The notes under the pieces are model-generated. The model was not told the DNA's origin and made no database searches. It worked only from the letters and a program-made list of their open reading frames with translations. Of a stretch of 64,000 bases of DNA, positions 1 through 12,000 are shown piece by piece. Both the position numbers and the translations under genes were made by a program. The first letter of the stretch is position 1. Each line of letters opens with the position of its first letter. The DNA is from Vicia villosa (Eukaryota; Streptophyta; Magnoliopsida; Fabales; Fabaceae), in contig NC_081183.1 in assembly GCF_029867415.1 (NCBI RefSeq), positions 112,505,061-112,569,060 of the forward strand, given 5' to 3'.

Positions 1-2010
1 AGTATAGCACACAAAAATATTCCAAAATACCAAAGTTTGCAAGTTTAACGAACTTCATGACTTTAATGTAGTATATCACACAAAAATCTTCAAAAGGACC
101 AAATATTGCAATTTTAACAAACTTCGTGACATTTATGTCGTATAGCACCCGAAAATATTCATAAATACCAATGTATGTAAGTTTAGCAAACATCGTGACT
201 TTTATGTAGTATAGCACACAAAAATCGGTCAAAATTCCAACCTTTACAAGTTTAGCGAATGTCTTGACCTTTATGTAGTATAGCACACGAAAATCTTCAA
301 CGAAGAAAAACAAATTTTGCAAGTTTAACGAACTTCGTGACTATTATGTAGTATAACAAACAAAAGTTTCCCAAAATATCAATGTATGCAAGTGTGACAA
401 ATTTCCTGACTTTTATATAGTATAGCACACGAAAATCTTCCAAAATACCAAACTTTACAAGTTTAATGAAGTTAGTGACTTTTACGTAGTATAGCACACG
501 AAAACCTTCAAAAGGACCAAGTTTTGCAAGTTTAACGAAAATCATAACTTTTATGTAGTATAGCACACGAAAATATTCATAAATACCAAACTTTGCCAGT
601 TTATCAAATTTTGTTACATTTATGTAGTATAGCACACGAAAATCTTTCAATATAATAAATTTTGGAAGTTTACCGAACTGCTTTACTTTTATGTAGTATA
701 GCACACGAAAATCATCAAAAAAACCAAATTTAGCATGTTAAGGAACTTCGTGACTATTATGAAGTATAGCAAACGAAAATCTTCCCAAATACCAACGTAT
801 GCATGTTTAATGAACTTTGTGACTTGTGTGAAGTATAGCACACAAAAATGTTCATATATACTAAAGTTTGCAAGTTTAACGAATTTCGTGAATTTTATGT
901 AGTATAGCACATGAAAATATTCAAAAAGACCATACTTTTTAACTTTAAATAACTTTGTGACTTCTATGTAGTATAACACACGACAAACTTGTAAAATACC
1001 AATGTATTCAAGTTTAACAAACTTTTTGTATGTTATGTAGTCTAGCACACCAAAATCTTCCAAAATATCAAAGTTTGTAAGTTTGACGAACTTCGTGACA
1101 TTAATGTAGTATAGCAAACGAAAATCTTCAAAAGGACCAAATTTTGTAATTTTAACGAACTTCAAGGCTTTTATGCCGTATAGCAACCGGAAATATTCAT
1201 AAATACCAATGTATGTAAGTTTAACAAATTTCTTGACTTTTATTTAGTATTGCAAACGAAGATCTGCTAAAATACCAACCTTTGCAAGTTTAACGAAATT
1301 TCGTGACTTTTATGTAGTATAGCACACGAAATATTTCAACAAAAAAAACAAATTTTGCAAGTTTAACAAATTTCGTGACTATTATGTAGTATAGCAAACA
1401 AAAATTTCCCAAAATACCAATGTATGCATGCCAAACAAAATTTCGTGACTTTTATATAGGGTACCACGTGAAAATCTTCCAAAATACCAAACATTACCAG
1501 CTTAATGATCTTAGTGACTTTTGAGTAGTATAGCACACGAAAATTTTCCAAAATACCAAACTTTGCAAGTTTAACAAACTTCTTGACTATTATGTAGTAT
1601 AGCAAACAAAATTCTTCCAAAATACCAATGTATGCAAGTTTAACGAACTTCGTGACTTGTATTTAGTATAGCACACAAAAATGTTCATAAATACCAAATT
1701 TTTCAAGTTTAACGAACTTTTTGACTATTATGTAGTATAGCAAATAAAATTCTTCCAAAATACCAATGTATGCAAGTTTAACGAACTTCGTGACTTGTAT
1801 TTAGTATAGCACATGAAAATGTTCATAAATACCAAATTTTTCAAGTTTAACGAATTTTGTGACTTTTATGTAGTATAGCACATGAAAATATTTAAAAAGG
1901 CCATGTCTTTTAAGTTTAAATAACCTCGTGACTTTTATGTAGTTTAACACACGAGAATCTTCCAAAATACCAATGTATTCAAGTTTAACGAACTTTCTGT
2001 TTTGTTATGT
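1..2010 (-). repeat. 2010-bp higher-order repeat, copy 1
   Basis: This unit of about 29 monomers recurs at an exact offset of 2010 bp. For example, the open stretches at 297-704 and 1363-1620 recur at 2307-2714 and 3373-3630. Only scattered substitutions separate the copies, so between-copy identity is far higher than between neighbouring monomers. That is the signature of a higher-order repeat. Confidence 0.9.
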
Positions 2011-4020
2011 AGTATAGCACACAATAATATTCCAAAATACCAAAGTTTGCAAGTTTAACGAACTTCATGACTTTAATGTAGTATATCACACAAAAATCTT
2101 CAAAAGGACCAAATATTGCAATTTTAACAAACTTCGTGACATTTATGTCGTATAGCACCCGAAAATATTCATAAATACCAATGTATGTAAGTTTACCAAT
2201 CATCGTGACTTTTATGTAGTATAGCACACAAAAATCGGTAAAAATTCCAACCTTTGCAAGTTTAGCGAATGTCTTGACCTTTATGTAGTATAGCACACGA
2301 AAATCTTCAACGAAGAAAAACAAATTTTGCAAGTTTAACGAACTTCGTGACTATTATGTAGTATAACAAACAAAAGTTTCCCAAAATATCAATGTATGCA
2401 AGTGTGACAAATTTCCTGACTTTTATATAGTATAGCACACGAAAATCTTCCAAAATACCAAACTTTACAAGTTTAACGAAGTTAGTGACTTTTACGTTGT
2501 ATAGCACACGAAAACCTTCAAAAGGACCAAGTTTTGCAAGTTTAACGAAAATCATAACTTTTATGTAGTATAGCACACGAAAATATTCATAAATACCAAA
2601 CTTTGCCAGTTTATCAAATTTGGTTACATTTATGTAGTATAGCACACAAAAATCTTTCAATATAATAAATTTTGGAAGTTTACCGAACTGCTTTACTTTT
2701 ATGTAGTATAGCACACGAAAATCATCAAAAAAACCAAATTTAGCATGTTAAGGAACATCGTGACTATTATGAAGTATAGCAAACGAAAATCTTCCCAAAT
2801 ACCAACGTATGCATGTTTAATGAACTTTGTGACTTGTGTGAAGTATAGCACACAAAAATGTTCATATATACTAAAGTTTGCAAGTTTAACGAATTTCGTG
2901 AATTTTATGTAGTATAGCACATGAAAATATTCAAAAAGACCATACTTTTTAACTTTAAATAACTTTGTGACTTCTATGTAGTATAAGACACGACAAACTT
3001 GTAAAATACCAATGTATTCAAGTGTAACAAACTTTTTGTATGTTATGTAGTCTAGCACACCAAAATCTTCAAAAATATCAAAGTTTGTAAGTTTGACGAA
3101 CTTCGTGACATTAATGAAGTATAGCAAACAAAAATCTTCAAAAGGACCAAATTATGTAATTTTAACGAACTTCAAGGCTTTTATGCCGTATAGCAACCGG
3201 AAATATTCATAAATACCAATATATGTAAGTTTAACAAATTTCTAGACTTTTATTTAGTATTGCAGACGAAGATCTGCTAAAATACCAACATTTGCAAGTT
3301 TAACGAAATTTCTTGACTTTTATGTAGTATAGCACACGAAATATTTCAACAAAAAAAACAAATTTTGCAAGTTTAACAAATTTCGTGACTATTATGTAGT
3401 ATAGCAAACAAAAATTTCCCAAAATACCAATGTATGCATGCCAAACAAAATTTCCTGACTTTTATATAGGGTTCCACGCGAAAATCTTCCAAAATACCAA
3501 ACATTACCAGCTTAATGATCTTAGTGACTTTTGAGTAGTATAGCACACGAAAATTTTCCAAAATACAAAACTTTGCAAGTTTAACAAACTTCTTGACTAT
3601 TATGTAGTATAGCAAGCAAAATTCTTCCAAAATACCAATGTATGCAAGTTTAACGAACTTCGTGACTTGTATTTAGTATAGCACACAAAAATGTTCATAA
3701 ATACCAAATTTTTCAAGTTTAACGAACTTTTTGACTATTATGTAGTATAGCAAATAAATTTCTTCCAAAATAGCAATGTATGCAAGTTTAACGAACTTCG
3801 TGACTTGTATTTAGTATAGCACATGAAAATGTTCATAAATACCAAAATTTTCAAGTTTAACGAATTTTGTGACTTTTATGTAGTATAGCACATGAAAATA
3901 TTTAAAAAGGCCATGTCTTTTAAGTTTAAATAACCTCGTGACTTTTATGTAGTTTAACACACGAGAATCTTCCAAAATACCAATATATTCAAGTTTAACG
4001 AACTTTCTGTTTTGTTATGT
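2011..4020 (-). repeat. 2010-bp higher-order repeat, copy 2
   Basis: Second full copy, collinear with 1-2010 and of the same length. A third copy begins at 4021 and is cut at 4238 where Ogre sequence starts. Confidence 0.9.
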
Positions 4021-4238
4021 AGTATAGCACATGAAAATATTCCAAAATACCAAAGTTTGCAAGTTTAACGAACTTCATGACTTTAATGTAGTATAGCACA
4101 CAAAAATCTTCAAAAGGGCCAAATATTGCAATTTTAACAAACTTCGTGACATTTATGTCGTATAGCACCCGAAAATATTCATAAATATCAATGTACGTAA
4201 GTTTAGAAAACATCGTGAGTTTCATGTAGTATAGCACA

Positions 4239-6762
4239 ACATCGAAGACACTGTTCTTGTTGACCCATCGAAGGCTCTTACCACAACATCGCTTGGTTGT
4301 AACATAATTCCTTCGAAGTCAAGCTTTTCTAGTACTGTTTTTGGTAACACGTTCAAAGAAGAACCATTATCTACCAGCACATGAGATAGAGTGGTGCCAT
4401 TACATTCAATGGAGATATGTAGGGCTTTATCGTGATTCTTTCCAGCAGGGGTTAGATCAACATCAGAGAAACCGAGGCTGTTATTCACGGTTAGATTGGC
4501 AACACAATTCTCAATTTGATCGACTGAAATCTCTTGAGGCACATGTGCAGCTTTCAGGAACTTCATCAGAGCTTTGGCATGAGCTTCTGAATACTTTAGC
4601 AGAGACAGCATTGAGATTTTTGAAGCAGTGTGCCCCAGTTGTTCGACAATATCGTAATCACTCTTGCAGATGACTTTCAATATTTCCTCCATTTCTTGCT
4701 TCGATGGATCTTCAACAGTGACCTCCACCGGTATTTGAACTGGCTCAACTTGTGGCTCTTTGCCTCGAGCGTTGTCATCTTGATTAGGAACTGGGACCTG
4801 GACTGGACCAGCAGCAACATTTGGAGAAATTTCTAGTGAAAATATCCTTCCACTTCGCGTGATCTTGCTGGTACCCACAATATTATCCACAGTTGGAGCA
4901 GTTAACTTCGTGGCCTCTTCAGTCGAGGTATCTTGTTTAACTCCATGGACATAAACATTAGTGTCGTAACCCCACGGGACAGCTTGGTCTGAGGAGTATG
5001 GAAATGGAGTTGGACTAGCAATGATTACTGATGCCACTTTGAGTGTAGCAGAAATTTTGAACGGATCTTTGGCAGAGATTTTGAATGGTAAGTTGGAAAC
5101 CACTGAGACATCATCTATTCTCATCCCCTTTGCAAAGACTTCGCATAACATGTCCATAGAAGGGAGCCTCTCAAACATAATGATACGGCGATCTATCCAC
5201 TTTTGAATTCCCATTTTCAGATTTTCACAACCGTTAGGCAAGTATGTGCAATAAAAGCAATCAGGGTCACAACCTGGAAAGTAACCAGCTTGGATTAGCT
5301 TTGCTTTGACTTCGAGGAGTGGAGTTGACAATTCGTTCACATCATAGATGTAAACAGTGTCTATGATAGCATTGACAGTTTTGTCATGCTTCGGCATAGG
5401 TGCCGTGATGACATTTGCAGTTTCTGGAGGATCGAACTCAATTTCCCCAGCATCTATCATGTCTTGTATTTTATTTTTCAGGGCCCAACAGTGATCTGCG
5501 TCATGTCCAGTTTGAGTGATACGCCCATGTTGCACCGGGGCGATAACTCGGAGAGGAAGTATTGACATTCTTTGGAGGGTCTTTTAATGTGATCAGATCG
5601 GCTTTTAGCAAATGCTGCAATGCTTGAGAGATTGGCATATTGATTCTGGTGAAATTTCTTCTTGGCGCATCCGGTCGACGCGTATATTTTGGCTGTTGGT
5701 CTTTTTGAGGTGCAGATGCGGAGATCAGAACTGCCCCTACAGATTGGTGATGCTCACTTTTGCGACCTTTCTGAATTTGCATTGTATTGACCTCATTTCT
5801 CCCACTAATGGTCTTTTTGTAGTACCAAAGGAAGAGCCTATTTGAATTTTCCCATTTTGAATGCCGCTTTCGACACGTTCTCCAGTCAATATCAGGTCAG
5901 TGAAACCTGATGATGAGCTTCCCAGCAAATGATTATAGAAAGGGCCAGTTAAAGTGCCCATGAACATGTCGACCAGCTCGCGATTAGATAAGGGTGGTCG
6001 AACCCTTCCAGCCATATCTCTCCACTTTTGTGCATATCCTTTGAAACTTTCTTTTGGTGCCATGGACATGCCCCTTAGTTGAGTACGGGTTGGTGCAAGA
6101 TCAGCATTGTATTGATACTGTTTGTAAAAAGCAGCAGCTAAATCTTCCCAGGTATGAACTTTGGTACTTTCCAGCTGGTAGTACCACTCGAGTTGTGTAC
6201 CCGACAGACTTTCTTGAAAGAAGTGAATCCACAATTTGTTATCTGCTGTATGAGGTTGTATTTTCCTTACATAGGACCTCAGATGTAGTTTTGGGCAAGA
6301 AACTCCACCATATTTTGCAAAGACAGGAACTTTGAACTTTGGAGGGATAACAACATCTGAGACGAGTCCCAGATCATTGAAATCTAAGCCAGGTATTTTT
6401 TGTATCTCCATAGCTTTCATGCGTTCTTCCAACTGCTGATATTTGTCATCATCCTGTTCGTCTCCAGAATGATAATCTTCTTCATTAGAAGAGAGAGAGG
6501 GTTTGGCAGAACCCTGGTTGCTATGATTGTCTCCTTGTTCACCATCACCGACTATTTCAGGTATCGGTGGCTTTTTGAACTTTTTGGCTGGGATTTTGAT
6601 CTTTCTTTTCAGTTGGCTCAAACCTACAGATCCTTTGGGCTTCTTTTTCTTCTTGATCATCAGGGCTTTCAGTTCTTGTTGCCCCTTTTCCAGTTCCAGA
6701 ATTGCCACTTGAACTTGGGCGTTCTGTGCTTCGAGATTCTTGATGCTTGTTTCAGATTCCAT
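4239..6762 (-). pseudogene. Ogre-like gag-protease, frameshifted and truncated
   Basis: Gag starts at ATG 6762 (MESETSIKNLEAQ...). A basic/acidic low-complexity N-terminus is followed by the retrotransposon-gag core (WYYQLESTKVHTWEDLAAAF, then FKGYAQKWRDMAGRVRPPL). One base is missing from a T5 run at 5813-5817, which moves the reading to another frame. A second indel near 5510-5515 restores it (GHDADHCWALKNKIQDM). The protease region holds LVDNGSSLNVLP, with DNG in place of the canonical DTG/DSG. The reading ends at FDGSTRTVSS, where satellite begins. The product would be the nucleocapsid polyprotein and its processing enzyme; this copy cannot make either. Confidence 0.82.
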
Positions 6763-7035
6763 CTCTTATGACTGAAATAAACAGCGAGGAGATGAGAAAT
6801 CCGTCATGTGAACCTGTTATGCAATGTGTATGAATGAAATGCATATGCAATGCTTATGAATGAAATGTATATGCAATGTTTTCAAGGATCTTAGAGTTTA
6901 GGTTTGTTAAAACAAAGGAGAAACAAACATTAGTTAAATAATTTATTTCTTTCTTTTTTTTTCTTTTTCTTTTCTTTTTTCTTTGCCTCATTCGGGCTTA
7001 CAAAACAAAAATAAATAAAGAAAATGAATGATCCC
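6763..7035 (-). other. ORF1-gag spacer with polypyrimidine tract
   Basis: Non-coding spacer of the Ogre-like element. It holds a T/C-rich run at about 6948-6985 (A/G-rich on the element's sense strand) and a repeated 'atgcttatgaatgaaatg' motif near 6826-6870. No gene is seen. Confidence 0.55.
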
Positions 7036-8379
7036 TCAGGTCTCCCATGGACGCTTTCTCTTTGCACCCAGGAATGTGTTGATCTGCTGTTCTTTTTGGA
7101 GTTGTCCGGTGAGCTCCAATAATCTCCTCTCATAGTCTTGACAGTGTGCTTTGAAGGTGTCTCTTTCCTCTTTTAGTTGAACCCAAGATTTTTGCAATTC
7201 CTCCAGGTCAGTTGGCATATCCGGATGTAGAATAAATTGAGGTTCGTCTCCTTCGACTTCTGGCTCAATAGTCACAGGTAGAATAGCGGGATATGGCATG
7301 ATGAGTTTCTGAGCATGAGCCCGCACCCATATGAGGTAAGGTTCCATAGGAATAGAATTCCATTGCCCCAAAGTTTTGCTTTCTATTCTATAGACACTGC
7401 CCCACGCATGTATAAACCTTCGTCGGTGTCTATGGGAATCATCCTCGTAATCAAACACAATGCCACGGATAATCATGTCGTGAGGACCGTTTCTCCTTGC
7501 ATATCCGAATTGGCGTAAAGCTAAAGAAGGATTGTAAGTGATGCCCCCTTTGATGCCAAGTAGTGGCACATTAGGGTACTCTCCACAATGATCAATGATA
7601 GTAATGTCTCTTTGAAAGAAGTTGTTCCACCAGATATCTGAATGAGACAAAGACATAATCCTGCGAGACCATTGCATTCTTTGTTCATTTCTCAACACTG
7701 GTCGGGGAAGATGAAATGTAAACCATCTAGCTAGTAGTGGTATGCAGCACATAAGAGTTCCTCGTTTCTTCATGGTACGAGTGTGTAGAGAATGTAGAAT
7801 GTCTCCCAGCAATGTTGGTACCGGGTTACGGGCTAGGAAAAGGTTGATAATGTGTATACTTATGAACTGGTCGGGATTAGGGAATAAAACCAACCCATAG
7901 ATCAAAAGAGCGACAACCTCCTCAAAAGCTGGGTAACTTTTGTTTTCTAGTAGTAATCGAGCCTTTTCCGTTAAGAACTTAGCAAGTAAACCCTTAACTC
8001 CACTCTTTGTTTCCCAATTGGACTCGATTTCTTACTTTCGCAAATGTAAAGCAGCAACAATGATTTCAGGTTTTGGAATCCTTTCTAAACCAGTGAAAGG
8101 TAGTTGATCTCGAACAGGTAACCCAATTAGTTCAGAAAACTCTTCCAAGGTGGGTACTAACTGGTAATCAGGAAAGGTAAAGCAATGATGTTCGGGGTCA
8201 AAGAACTGGAACAGGACCCGTATCATGTCTTCTTCAAATTTTAAGGTAACCAAATGGAGTAGGTGACCGTGCTTTTCGGTGAATTGAACATTCCTGGGGA
8301 ATTCTGATACTAAGTTTTTCAGTTCAGATGGCACCGTTGAGATGTTGATTCGGATGTAATCTCTGGTGGCGGGAGCCAT
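7036..8379 (-). pseudogene. Ogre ORF1 (extra ORF upstream of gag), one nonsense mutation
   Basis: A frame of about 447 codons starts at ATG 8379 (MAPATRDY...). It is interrupted only by TAA at 8034-8032; the upstream part (to 8035) and downstream part (7905-7036) share one frame. The serine codon TCA would restore the frame, by inference. The N-terminal half contains EFSELIGLP and the middle part contains LFLARNPVPTLLGDI. This matches the ORF1 family of Ogre elements, which lies 5' of gag and has no settled biochemical role. The C-terminal end is charged and glutamine-rich (LEELQKSW, ERRLLELTGQLQKEQ), consistent with a coiled coil. Gag follows after 273 bp. Confidence 0.75.
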
Positions 8380-9058
8380 TACCTGCAATAACAGAACAAA
8401 GGTAAACTCTTTGATCCTTGAAATGATTAGTGAGAAAATGATATGCTTATGATGCTTATGATGTTATGATGTCAAACATGTGGCAAACACAAACAAATCA
8501 AACAATAGCCTTAGGTTTAAAGGCTTGCATGAAGTTCAAAGGTGATACCCTCCCCACTGAAGTTGAGTTGGTTAAAACATGTCCTAGAATAGTATTCGGG
8601 TTCTATGATCCTTGGAGGTAACATCTCAATACGGCGCTCGGACGGCCGATCAAAATATTCCTCGAGGATAACTAACTTCGATCAACTTCAAAGCTAGCCA
8701 CTTAATAGGCCAAAAGTCAAGTTCAACTAAAAGGTTCTAAGACAAATTAGTGTTTAATGACATTTCGGAAGCCTAATATACTCCTTGATCGTTTTCAAGG
8801 GACATCAGTATAAACCAAAGTATCGCACTAACGGTGACTACCAGATCAACCGTATCGGTACATGCCGTACAATTTCCTTGGTCTATTGTCACATACTTAA
8901 GGTATCTCGAGATTCGGGTTAGAATCTTTCACACAAGCAGAATACCCAAACAAACCTTTGAAAAATAAAGCAATCAAGTCAAACAATTGAACACATCGAA
9001 GTGATCTATTCTCTAAAGGTAACCCCTTTTGAAAACATTTTGTTTTTAGAAAGTATGT
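8380..9058 (-). other. Ogre-like untranslated leader
   Basis: This 0.68-kb stretch lies between the PBS and the first ATG of ORF1. I see no open frame of note and no RNA gene in it. Confidence 0.6.
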
Positions 9059-9075
9059 CCCCAGTAGAGTCGCCA
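9059..9075 (-). other. Primer-binding site of the Ogre-like element
   Basis: The minus strand reads TGGCGACTCTACTGGGG, separated by the 4-nt spacer GAAC from the LTR end. This resembles the tRNA-Arg-type PBS known from Ogre elements. It fixes both the LTR boundary and the element's orientation. Confidence 0.8.
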
Positions 9076-9079
9076 GTTC

Positions 9080-12000
9080 TGTCGCCCTCGGTTTTTTACC
9101 ATACCTCTCGCGGAGAGATACGCGAACTGGCTCTTTTTTGTTTCTGCTTTTGTATTTGAAAATCAGAGAGTCGCCACCGACCTTTTATTTTATTCAATTA
9201 AGGAAAGGTTTATAAAAGAAACAGAGAAAAGACCTTTAAGAAATTCTGGGTAAGGGGGTAGGTTATACAAAGGGAAGGTGTTAGCACCCTTTGTATCCAT
9301 GGTTATCCATGGGCTCTTTAATTTGCTTAGCTCACTTGTTTTCAATCACTTTTCTATTGCCTTGAAATGCTCGCATGTGGTTTCAAATACCTTTGTAAAT
9401 TGACTTTGTAATGATCCTTTGTGCGGATGTATACAAAGTGTATTTATCTTTCAAAATATGTTTTTGAAAAAAAGAACGTTAACTTCGTAATGATCCTTGT
9501 TTGGATATATACAAAGTATTGTCTTTTTGAAAGTTTTATTTTGAAAAACAATGATATATGAGAGATTTGTTTGTTTTGATTTGAGCAAGCAAATTAGGAG
9601 GTCTACCCTGAGTTATAAGGTCTTTATCCTATTTCCTTTAAAAATCTATCCTTTCACCGGATATAAACAAAGTTCGGTTTTGCATTTGAATTTGATTTTG
9701 ATTTTGAAAAGAGTGAGAGAAGGGATTACCTTTAAGAGGTGCAAGTGTGATTGTGTTTGGATTCAGATATTTTATCTTTGAAGTTAGTGATCTAACGATT
9801 CAATTTTTATCTTTGACATACACGCAATTTATATGTGCTGGAATTTAAAATGCGGAAATGTAAAATGCGGAAAGTAAATCTATGCTATTACATCGATTGT
9901 GCAGGAAATGTAAACTACGCTATTTACATGGATTTGACAACCTATACATTTATCTAGGAATTTAAATTGCAAGAAAATAAAGAAATGTTTTTGGATTTTT
10001 TATGATTGATTTTAATTATAATTAATGCATGATTAATTAAATTAAAATGAGGAAAAAGATGAAAATAAATTTAAACCTAAAAATTAAGTTCAAAATATGT
10101 TCAAAATGCTTTTCAATTAATTTTAAAACAAAACTAATTTTTTTGGAATTTTTGAAATTGATTTGAAATTTATTAAGTTAATTAATACATAATTATACAA
10201 ACAATTATACAAATAATTAAAACTTAAAGAGAAAATTATTCTAAATATGTACAAAATTAGCCTATAATATATAAACTATATTTAATATAAAGAACAATTT
10301 TTTTATGATTTTTTTATTGGTTGAAATAATTAAATAGCAAACATATAAATATATATACTAATTAATTATGCAAAGTAGCCTTAATTTAAATAAAAAATTA
10401 ATATTTTTATGTCTAAAAATAAATAAATATTTTATCAGATTAAAACTAAAAATTAAAATATTTTTGGTGTTTTGTGATTTGTTGTTTTTAATTAAAATGC
10501 AAAGTATAGAGATTATTAATTAAAATATGCAGGGGGGTGTATTAAGTGAATCTGAAAAAGAACTGAGTTTAGTTCAAAAGATGCATTTGGGCCAGAAACC
10601 AGGGGTGTAGAAATCACTTCGTATAGGCCCAGTCCACTTGTTTCTTTTTTTTCTGAATTTATGTTATGTAGGGTCCACGTTTTTAAACCAGAACCAATCA
10701 TGTTATAACATTTTGCCACGCGAGCCATAGACTTGTTGACCAGCCAATAGGAGCGAGGGAGGAAGCCACGCATGCAGTCAACCATGCCCTAGCCTTGCTG
10801 ACCACCGAAACAGTGTTTTCCGGTTGTCTTCTCCGGCGAGGTGGTTTTCAAAACCTGCGAAATCGTTAGTTTAAACACCAAATGAAGACCCTACCCCCCT
10901 AAATCGAGGTCTGGGAATCCAATGGTGAGGCTAGTTTGGACTGAAAGTGCTTGTGTTAAGAGATTCGAAGAGAAACATAAACTCACGGTTGACAATGGCA
11001 ACCTACGTTCTGGACGTTAGAACTCTCATGCTAGGGTTCAAACCTGATCTAATGATCATTATAAACTCAACCATAACCATTAGACATGAAAACAACGCAT
11101 AAAATGAGAGTTTGAAATCAATGAAAGTTTACCAAATCGGAGAGTGAGAGAACTCGAGTTTCAGGCCTCTATGAACTTGGTTATGGATCTGAACTTGCTC
11201 AAATAAGTTCCAGGAGGTGATTTATGGACTTAGTTTGCTTTGAAACTAGCTGCAAATTTAAATACGAATTTTGAAGTTTCTTTGATTATTTTTGAAATAT
11301 GAAGTCAATTTATGCTATATCTTTGCTCTATTTCGTGTCTCCCTTACATTGATGAAGTATGCTACCTAATTTATAAGCTACATGGTGCTTAAAAACTAAG
11401 CTAAAAGCATTGATGAGCTTTGTTGAAACTTTGATTTTTAAATATTAAAAATCTTTGAATATTTGACCAAGTCTTGCTCTTCTTCACTTCTCTTGCCTTG
11501 TACTTCAATTTTCTGCAGAAAATTAAAGATTCTTTGATGAGTCATGCTTAAGATTTAAGCCATGCATTATCCTTCCATTTTCCTTTTTCAACTTAATCTT
11601 AAATGGGATAAAATTAAACCAAAAATGGAATTAAAATGATGTGGGCTTTGTCTTGGTCGTGGGAGGCCCATTATATCATGGTAGACATGTTTGAACTATG
11701 AAAACTTGGCCCCATTTGGAAAAAATACATTTTTGATCAATGTTGGTTTTATGCATTTTCCCAAAATTTAGCCAACTTCAACAAGGTGTAAATCCCTCAA
11801 TTTTTTGTCATATGAAGGAGATCTTGCACTTTTTGGAAACCTAAAAGAGTCCTCTAACCAATGTCCTTGGTCTCATGTCAAAATGATTTTTGATGCTCCT
11901 TGTGTGTCCTTTTGAAAAAAGTGTCTTTTTGTTGACTTTGAAAATGACCTGTAATGTCTTGGTTCATATTTTTCAAATGGTGAACCTAATAACCATGGGA

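Larger units (their letters stand above)
1..4238 (-). repeat. 69-bp satellite array, left block
   Basis: Tandem monomers of 69 bp; successive GTTTAAC-type landmarks fall at 49, 118, 187 and 256. On the minus strand each monomer reads GTGTGCTATACTACATAAAA at its start and ends GGTATTTTGGAAGATTTTC. The monomers diverge from one another, but the block is built of a higher-order repeat of 2010 bp: positions 1, 2011 and 4021 start the same variant order. There are two full copies and a 218-bp stub that runs into the Ogre-like element. Because 69 is a multiple of three and one minus-strand frame lacks stops in most monomers, long spurious open frames appear. I cannot match the monomer to a named satellite family from memory. 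Confidence 0.95.

Noticed and set aside
297..3630. Open frames of 80-165 codons on the minus strand
   Set aside because: They are translations of the 69-bp satellite, often starting at GTG or TTG and ending where an indel shifts the frame; not genes.
1..4238. CRISPR-like array of direct repeats
   Set aside because: Repeats are contiguous 69-bp monomers with no unique spacers, and the context is a plant genome.
4341..6771. Plus-strand frames over the Ogre-like gag-protease
   Set aside because: Antisense shadows of gag and protease, with no resemblance to known proteins.
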